From contig JAHQIY010000003.1 in the NCBI GenBank assembly GCA_019054805.1, positions 3,720,001 through 3,784,000 on the forward strand: a DNA stretch of 64,000 bases, in the 5' to 3' direction. This document shows positions 58,130 to 64,000 of the stretch, piece after piece. Position numbers and translations under genes: made by a program. A model generated the notes under the pieces. It saw nothing but the letters and a program-made list of their open reading frames with translations. It searched no databases and had not been told where the DNA came from. This DNA comes from Brachionus manjavacas. Taxonomy: Eukaryota > Rotifera > Eurotatoria > Ploima > Brachionidae. Numbering within the stretch: position 1 is the stretch's first letter; each line of letters begins with the position of its first letter.

Positions 58130-58544
58130 TCAATGCTCTTTTTTTATTAATATGTTTCGTTTTTTGCAATAGAACTTATTGCCAAATACTCGAACAGCCA
58201 TGACCATGGCATTTTTGTCCGCATAGCACAGCTGCCTCTGTAGATATGACATAGCATAGCAAGCATTCGAGAGACAAGATTCAAATTGATCATCACAAAA
58301 TTTTTTTCCGTAACAGTACCCATAGCACAAATCATGACTATTTAAAAAAATTAAAATTTTTTTTCTAAATTAAATTTAAATACTAATTGCAGCATTGAAT
58401 GAGAGATTTTTGTCCAAAAAGCTTAAGTTTGGTGTTGATGTTAAATTTTGCTGGCCCACATCCATTGTAGGTTTGAGCTACACCTTGCTGGATCAACAAA
58501 AAGGCGCTCACTAAAATCATGTAAATAAAATTTTTTGGATTCAT
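58130..58544 (-). CDS. Secreted phospholipase A2
   Basis: Secreted PLA2 enzymes hydrolyse the sn-2 ester of phospholipids with a His-Asp pair and calcium. Two exons (58544-58384, 58337-58130) joined over a 46-bp GT-AG intron give 122 residues. The ATG at 58544 opens a signal peptide (FIYMILVSAFLLIQQGVA). The mature protein has YNGCGPAKF near its start. The catalytic helix spans the junction, reading CCNYHDLCYGYCYGKKFCDD with the His-Asp pair intact, followed by QFESCLSNAC. The intron falls between CCN and HD, so splicing restores the active site. The cysteine-rich pattern is closest to conodipine/group XII-like small PLA2s, but the group is not certain. A digestive or defensive role is plausible. 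An AATAAA on the minus strand lies about 50 bp beyond the stop. Confidence 0.88.
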
Positions 58545-58559
58545 TTTAATTTAATTTGC

Positions 58560-60285
58560 ATGAAAATTTACTAATTTTGTGGCAATTTTATATGATTATT
58601 CAAGACAGACTGATGCCTGTCAATTTCCAGTTTTGAACTTGTTTTATCAGCGATTGGGGAATAATTGATACATTTTGGTTACGTAACAAAGATGATGTTT
58701 GCTTTACATTCCAATCTGATATTTTTTGTTAAATGTTCTTTTGTTCTATATCAAGCTGAATATGTTTAAAAAATCATTTAGCTAGACGAGTTTGATCAAT
58801 TAAATGATATTTATTTTCTTTTGAATTCTTGTTTATAAATTAAATTGTTGTAGTCTACAAAAACATTTTTTTTATTAAATAATTTGAATTTTAAGGTAAT
58901 TTTTGAGTCAATTAAGTGCTGAAGCAGTTTTTTTGTGCTGGAATAGAAAAATTGTCTCATTTATATATTTTTTAAAATAAAAAAGCTCTTATTTTTGTAT
59001 CTATTTTTTGAAGAGTAATACAATCTGACCTCACCGATCTGCATAAAAAAATCAAATCACCACTTAAGAATCCTTTAACCACTGTTTTTCTCACCCTTTT
59101 TTGATAAACCGAATCATGTGCGAGGCTAAGGGCCTTGCACTCCCAATTAAAAAAAATCTGATCCTTATACTTAATTTCTTCAGAATAGTTTTAAAAGTCA
59201 ATATTTAAAAAAAAAAATTTCAACTATTGATTAAATTTTTCATTAGATAATAATTTATTAGATAATTTAATTAACAAATTTATTAACATACCCAGAAATA
59301 ATTATTTTGGCTGCTTGACTGAACATCTGATTTGACCGATATCTGTTTTCAATCCGTGTATTATCTTTCATTTCAATATTTAAAAAATAAAATAAAATAA
59401 AGCTTTATTTTTATAATTTTTTGTTTCCTTTAAAGATATCCTTTTAAGGTTCACATCTTTTTTGTTTCTCAAATTAAATTAATTCTCTTTTAATTTTCCT
59501 CTTTATTAATAGTTGACCATTTTCCGCTATTTGATCAGTGGTTACCAGTTTGATATGTGAAAATCAGTAAATTAGTAGTAGCATGTAGCATTAGGCCACT
59601 GGTGAAGCAGACATGTCCGGCTATAGCGGCCAAATGTCAGCTTGTTCATAGTATCTACATTTCATATGTAAAAAAAATATACAAATAAATGATCTTAAAT
59701 TTTCAGTCCTAATAAAAAATTGGTTTTATCAATGAAAATCAAATAGGATAAAATCCAAAATATTTCTTTTAAAAAAAAAAAATTTTAAGAACTAATTTTA
59801 AAGTGTAAATTTAAGAGACTGGGGATATTTTATAAATAAAAAAATTGTTCTTTTTCACAAATAAACACATTTATGTATTCTATAGTAAAAAATGCAAATT
59901 TTAAGAGTTAAACTTGCATCTGTATTTACTGTTGGTAAATAGACTTTGGTAAATTTTGGTTAAAGGTAATTTATTAATTATTTACATTTGAATGATAAAA
60001 AAAGAACAGAACACCGGCTAATTCTCAAGACTTAAACCCGATCTTTGGCATGATTTGAAGCAATTTCAAAGAGAAAATTTTATAAATTAATCAGGATAAA
60101 AATCATGCCATAAATGAAAACATTCAGGCTAGAAAACCAAAAAAATGTGTAAAAACATATTCAAAATTCATATTGAGAAATTTTAATTATTAACAGAATT
60201 CAAACCAAATTGTTAAGTTTATTAATTTAATTTTTACTTTTAAAAAAAATATACAAATATTCATTTTTTTTTACTAATAAAAAAA
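58560..60285. other. Intergenic DNA
   Basis: AT-rich. A GC-richer patch near 59570-59650 (TAGTAGTAG...GGCCACTGGTGAAGC...) begins with a short TAG repeat and may be another very short LINE 3' end on minus. A second patch near 59110-59140 (GTGCGAGGCTAAGGGCCTTGCAC) forms a hairpin-like inverted repeat. No gene seen. Confidence 0.35.
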
Positions 60286-60290
60286 TTGAA

Positions 60291-60956
60291 ATGTTTCAAA
60301 GGGGTTTATGCGGGATTCTTCGTTCCGCAGCAAACTCGGCATTCAGAACATGTTCTAGTATGTTAAATAGTCAAGTGAACAGACCAGCACTTAGCACATT
60401 GGCTTTTAACTCAGGTTTAGGTCAATCTTCGCTTCTTAAAAACCCAATGATAAGCAGCCACAGCTTGCTGAGACAGACCGATTTAAATCAATGTATTCAA
60501 GTGAGACATAACTGGGGCTACAAAGGTCGTATGATGCTAAAAGACATTAAAAGAAGAGAACTACTGAAAAAATACGCACCAGTTCGGATTCGCTTACAAA
60601 CGTTGCGTGCCAACACAATTCTTCCCAAAGCTTTCAGAAAAGCTGCCGAAGAGCAACTTCAAAAATTGACCAGACACTCAACAATCTCTTTCATAAACAA
60701 TAGATGCCAATTTACATCAAAAGCAGCAAGTTGTTTGAACCGATGGAGACTATCTCGGCATGTGTGGAGAGATTTAGCCGACTACAACCAAATGTCCGGG
60801 GTTACAAGGGCTGTTTGGGGAACACCAACTAGAAACGCTGTTCATTTTACATTCAAAAAAGCAAGGCGCAATTGGTTCAATTACGATGGTAATAGAGACA
60901 TTTCGTTCATTGACCGAAATGGACAAACCCACAAATATAGATTTAAACTAAATTAA
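60291..60956 (+). CDS. MRPS14: Mitochondrial ribosomal protein uS14m (S14)
   Basis: A component of the small mitoribosomal subunit head, near the decoding region. The single-exon frame has 221 residues. Residues 1 to about 75 are basic and Ser/Arg/Leu-rich, fitting a mitochondrial targeting region. The conserved part follows: MLKDIKRRELLKKYAPVRIR, QTLRANTILPKAFRKAAEEQ, INNRCQFTSKA, then NRWRLSRHVWRDLADYNQMS and GVTRAVW. In most animals uS14m ends just after the GxxRAxW motif. Here about 45 more residues continue (KKARRNWFNYDGNRDIS to the stop), so the protein is longer than usual at both ends. A single CxxC zinc knuckle is not present, as expected for this lineage. AATAAA occurs shortly after the stop (60965-60970). 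Confidence 0.93.
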   Translation: MFQRGLCGILRSAANSAFRTCSSMLNSQVNRPALSTLAFNSGLGQSSLLKNPMISSHSLLRQTDLNQCIQVRHNWGYKGRMMLKDIKRRELLKKYAPVRIRLQTLRANTILPKAFRKAAEEQLQKLTRHSTISFINNRCQFTSKAASCLNRWRLSRHVWRDLADYNQMSGVTRAVWGTPTRNAVHFTFKKARRNWFNYDGNRDISFIDRNGQTHKYRFKLN

Positions 60957-61159
60957 TTTTTTTAAATAAACTATTACCAAATGTAAAAATAAAATTATTA
61001 ACTTTTTTCACTTTTCCGAGTTTATCAATTAAAAAAAACTAATTGACTTTGTCACACTATGGAAACCATACAAAGAAAAGAGCAAAATAATAAGTTATAA
61101 AATATTTTTTATTCTGAAAATTATAAATATTTCTTTTTTCTAGCACAAAAAGAAAATTA

Positions 61160-63103
61160 ATGTTTTTATTTAATTTGATGACCAAACAAAATCTGTTCTA
61201 TGGAGAGTATTTGGCAAGGGCAAGACTATTTTATCAGACTCGTGATCGACATTTTCACTGCTTCGATCAACATTCACTCAACCATTGTCAAAAATTTTTG
61301 CCAAAATTCAATTTTGATCGAGTTCTTGATGTTAAAAAAATTATTTTAATAAAAAAAGAATTCACCTTAAAGACAAATCGTTTTGACAAATATCAAAAAG
61401 TAAAAATTTACCGAATTGGGAAATTGAAAAAAAATTCCCAAGTTAAGTCCAAAGACAAACAATCAGCCTCGTTGAATAAAATATCCTCAGATGAGGTACT
61501 AAAGGCTGCTTCATCCCAAGAAGTGAAAAAAAAATCAATTTCTAATCCAACAATTGAAAATAGAGAATCAACTGAAAACCCGCGTAAAAATATCTCCCAG
61601 CATGATCTAAATTTAAAAGTGTCATCCGAATCAATAAAAAATCAATCAAAAAGAAGCTCTTTAGATTTTTCACTAAATGAAAGAGACACAAACCAGCACT
61701 TTGAAGAATTCACTCAGGCAGATAGATTTTCCCAGCCGTATCTTTCTTTTGTGGAGTCTGTACCGAACTCACGTAGAACTTCCTTGAAGTCATTTGAAAT
61801 ATCTTCATTTGATGGCTTAAAATTTAAAAATCAAGACAATGAAGAATTTTATTCCGAAGAGAGGAAGTCTTTTTTGAATTCGAGCTCGATACAGAGCAAT
61901 AAAGAGAATTTTAAAAAAAATTCAATTAAAATTAGTAATTTTAGCAAAAATTCAGAAAATGAAATAAATGATGATGAAAAATTTACTGAAGAATTTAAAA
62001 AGAATTCAATTTTGTCCAAAAAATCCATTAACCAATTTTCTAATGAGACTCTATCTGGCAAAAAAGAAATCGAAGATAAAATAAACGATGATTCGAATGG
62101 TCTGGAGCTGAAAATGAAAAATAGTGGAGAGAAAATTGAAAATTCGGAAAATAAAGATGAAAATATACAAAGTGTCAAAGAAATTTCTGATATGAACAAT
62201 TCCTTTTCAAAATCCGAAATTAAAAAATCAAAAATTTCTATTTTGAAAGCGATTTTGCCTGAGGCTATTATCAACGATTCGACCAAAAAGTCCGAAAAAA
62301 AGAAAAAAAGTCTTGGTAAATTGATCCAAAATCTCGGTCCAAGTGAAAACCAGCTTGGTACAACTCTTGATTCAGTTCAAGCATTAACTGAGAATTTAAA
62401 TAAAGAAGATAAAATAAATGGTTTATTAGACGAAAAAAAAAATGAATCCAAAAATACAAAAATAAATGATGAAAATGGAGTAGAAAATGATAGTGAGGTT
62501 TTTGCAAAAAAAGTTGACAATTCTATTCCGGAAAAAGAGCTTAGAAGTTCAGAATTTGTGAAAAAGGTTGAAAAGAAAAAAAATGTTGGTGATGATGGTG
62601 GAAAAGTCCAAAATGACGAAACCCAAAACCATGCACAAAACAAAGTTAAGAAAACTTTTTCAAATGAAGTTCCAAAAACAGCGAATAGATTTATGCCGAA
62701 AAATTTTTTAAATTTTGACCTTAACATTACCAGAGCTTTTACTTTCAGTTATTTTTCACTGCCACAACAATATGAAGATTTGAATAGAAAAATTTTGCTT
62801 TTTAAACAAAATTATGATCTGATCAGACGCTTTGTCAAAAAGGGCCAAACAAAAAAATCTAATAATAAAGATAAATCTAGAACAAATGAAGAGCAAATTA
62901 AATTTTTTGAAGAGTTTTTTGAAGAATTGAGTCCACTAAAGAACAAATTGAGTCCCATTAGAGTTGAAGCCGAAACAATGCATCTTCTAAACAAGATGCT
63001 TGATGATATATTAAAAAATCTGGAATTTTTCGATGATTCGTTTGTTTATGGACAATTTTGCCAAACTGAAAACATAATCTCTAAGCAACTAGCCGTTGCT
63101 TAA
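61160..63103 (+). CDS. Long Lys/Ser/Asn-rich protein, unidentified
   Basis: An intact frame of 647 codons from the ATG at 61160, preceded by TTTCTTTTTTCTAG, a likely 5'-UTR acceptor at about 61142. It has three parts. Residues 1-95 are basic with several Tyr/Phe/His (QTRDRHFHCFDQHSLNHCQ). Residues about 95-510 are low complexity, dominated by Lys, Ser, Asn and Glu, and predicted disordered. The last 130 or so residues look folded and helical: FSYFSLPQQYEDLNRKILLF, QIKFFEEFFEELSPLKNKLS, VEAETMHLLNKMLDDILKNL. I recognise no domain. The stop is followed at once by AATAAA (63109-63114). It lies 200 bp downstream of uS14m on the same strand; no functional link is implied. The long frame in AT-rich DNA is strong evidence that it is real. 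Confidence 0.8.
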   Translation: MFLFNLMTKQNLFYGEYLARARLFYQTRDRHFHCFDQHSLNHCQKFLPKFNFDRVLDVKKIILIKKEFTLKTNRFDKYQKVKIYRIGKLKKNSQVKSKDKQSASLNKISSDEVLKAASSQEVKKKSISNPTIENRESTENPRKNISQHDLNLKVSSESIKNQSKRSSLDFSLNERDTNQHFEEFTQADRFSQPYLSFVESVPNSRRTSLKSFEISSFDGLKFKNQDNEEFYSEERKSFLNSSSIQSNKENFKKNSIKISNFSKNSENEINDDEKFTEEFKKNSILSKKSINQFSNETLSGKKEIEDKINDDSNGLELKMKNSGEKIENSENKDENIQSVKEISDMNNSFSKSEIKKSKISILKAILPEAIINDSTKKSEKKKKSLGKLIQNLGPSENQLGTTLDSVQALTENLNKEDKINGLLDEKKNESKNTKINDENGVENDSEVFAKKVDNSIPEKELRSSEFVKKVEKKKNVGDDGGKVQNDETQNHAQNKVKKTFSNEVPKTANRFMPKNFLNFDLNITRAFTFSYFSLPQQYEDLNRKILLFKQNYDLIRRFVKKGQTKKSNNKDKSRTNEEQIKFFEEFFEELSPLKNKLSPIRVEAETMHLLNKMLDDILKNLEFFDDSFVYGQFCQTENIISKQLAVA

Positions 63104-63119
63104 TGATTAATAAAACCTT

Positions 63120-64000
63120 AAATTATCATTTTTTTTTTAATTTTTAAAGTTTATTGATCATGTAAGTGTTTTAAAGATGATTTCCTATTATTTGAATTTG
63201 TCTCATTGAATAAGTGGTAGAATAAATTGTTTTGTTTATTTAAGTGTAAAACTGATCGAGAGTTTTACTTACATATGTGTTAATTTTGTGTAAAAATAAA
63301 TATATTTTAAAATAATAAAAAAAAGTATAAATAAATTTAAATTTTACTGATAATTTAAGATTTTCTTAATGTTAGGTCATGACTTGACTTTGACTAGAAT
63401 AATGGCTTGAATTTTGTATTTAATATTTTATCCAAAAAATACAGGAAATTAAATTTTACTATTTTTAGTCTGCAAATATATCAAAAACGTCACATGATCT
63501 AGAAATTTAAATTTTTTTAATTTGCTATATTTTTTTTCACACTCAAAGGCACATTTTTTCGACTCTTAGATAATTTTTTAGCTCTTTGTTATTTATATTT
63601 AATAATTATAAACAACAGTCCTTTCCATCAAATTTAAAATTTCTAAAAATTTATCATTTTTCATTAATTTTAAAATATTTTTATTTTTATGTAAAAAAAT
63701 AATATCTAAGGCCCAAGAGGGTTATTTTGAACCCAACAGAAATTTATTTTAAAATTAATTGAAGATCAAGCTATTTAACCTTTACTTTTTTCAACCAGAT
63801 CTCTACGAAAAGATTGAGAGATGAAGAAGTGACAAATGGTAGAAAAAAGATCAGATTTAATGTGAAAAGTCGACTAACAAGCTATGCCACACGTCAAATA
63901 AATTAGACCAAACTATAAGCATTTCTTACGATTGCTGACTTGTCGATGATAAATATTATATGATAAATTTAGAAAATGAAACGCTAAGGTCATCGGTTTA
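63120..64000. other. AT-rich intergenic DNA
   Basis: No gene or repeat recognised to the end of the window. Confidence 0.4.

Noticed and set aside
58130-58335. Alternative minus-strand frame (58147-58335) overlapping the PLA2 second exon
   Set aside because: It is the wrong frame; the spliced frame restores the CCN-x-HDLCY active-site motif and all cysteines.
61849-62727. Minus-strand Phe/Ser-rich open frames at 61849-62286, 62271-62507 and 62377-62727
   Set aside because: They are reverse-complement products of the Lys/Ser/Glu-rich coding sequence on plus; GAA/AAA codons read as TTC/TTT.

Overview
The window is eukaryotic nuclear DNA from an animal. It is very AT-rich, with long A and T runs. 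The genes carry canonical GT-AG introns, mostly tiny (38-66 bp, one of about 2.2 kb), and AATAAA signals follow several stop codons. Gene content (FANK1, an SNX5/6-type sorting nexin, a mitochondrial uS14, a secretin/adhesion-like GPCR, a secreted phospholipase A2) is metazoan. Base composition, intron size and mixed CR1/L2-like, Tc1, Tigger, Merlin and hAT debris would suit a small invertebrate such as a monogonont rotifer. That placement is an inference, not something the sequence proves.

Layout. 1-9.1 kb: mostly intergenic, with a foldback MITE (5964-6280), a possible two-exon fragment (5536-5816) and an unidentified minus-strand coding island (8666-9125). 9.6-13.9 kb: two decayed Tc1 elements and a 5'-truncated LINE. 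14.6-16.0 kb: a complete four-exon SNX5/6 gene on minus. 16.3-20 kb: nested repeats, including a LINE insertion whose empty site is preserved 7 kb away, and a younger GC-richer LINE (18139-19709). 20.88 kb: an intact tRNA-Asn(GUU). 21-30.8 kb: gene desert with an 81-bp retroposed element flanked by a 13-bp target duplication, a LINE 3' end, a second MITE copy and an integrase-like remnant. 30.87-34.22 kb: a complete five-exon FANK1 orthologue on plus. 34.4-42.3 kb: a nest of CR1/L2-like LINEs, one split by a Merlin-type transposon with 114-bp terminal inverted repeats. 45.1-47.0 kb: a single-exon GPCR with a somatomedin-B-like N-terminus. 47.8-49.4 kb: LINE and hAT remnants. 49.8-50.7 kb: a membrane protein weakly resembling the fukutin/LicD family. 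52.1-54.3 kb: a Tigger/pogo element holding a second, opposite-strand gene with a BEN-like domain. 54.4-57.6 kb: two inverted-repeat elements and a DDE transposase 3' exon. 58.1-58.5 kb: a two-exon secreted phospholipase A2 on minus. 60.3-63.1 kb: mitochondrial ribosomal protein uS14 with an unusual C-terminal extension, followed by a long Lys/Ser/Asn-rich protein.

The host genes are unrelated housekeeping, signalling and ciliary/testis-type genes on both strands. No operon-like or pathway cluster is seen. The unusual content lies in the mobile-element layer: the Tigger element with a BEN-like passenger, the Merlin element and its apparent relatives, the filled/empty site pair, and the tiny retroposon family.
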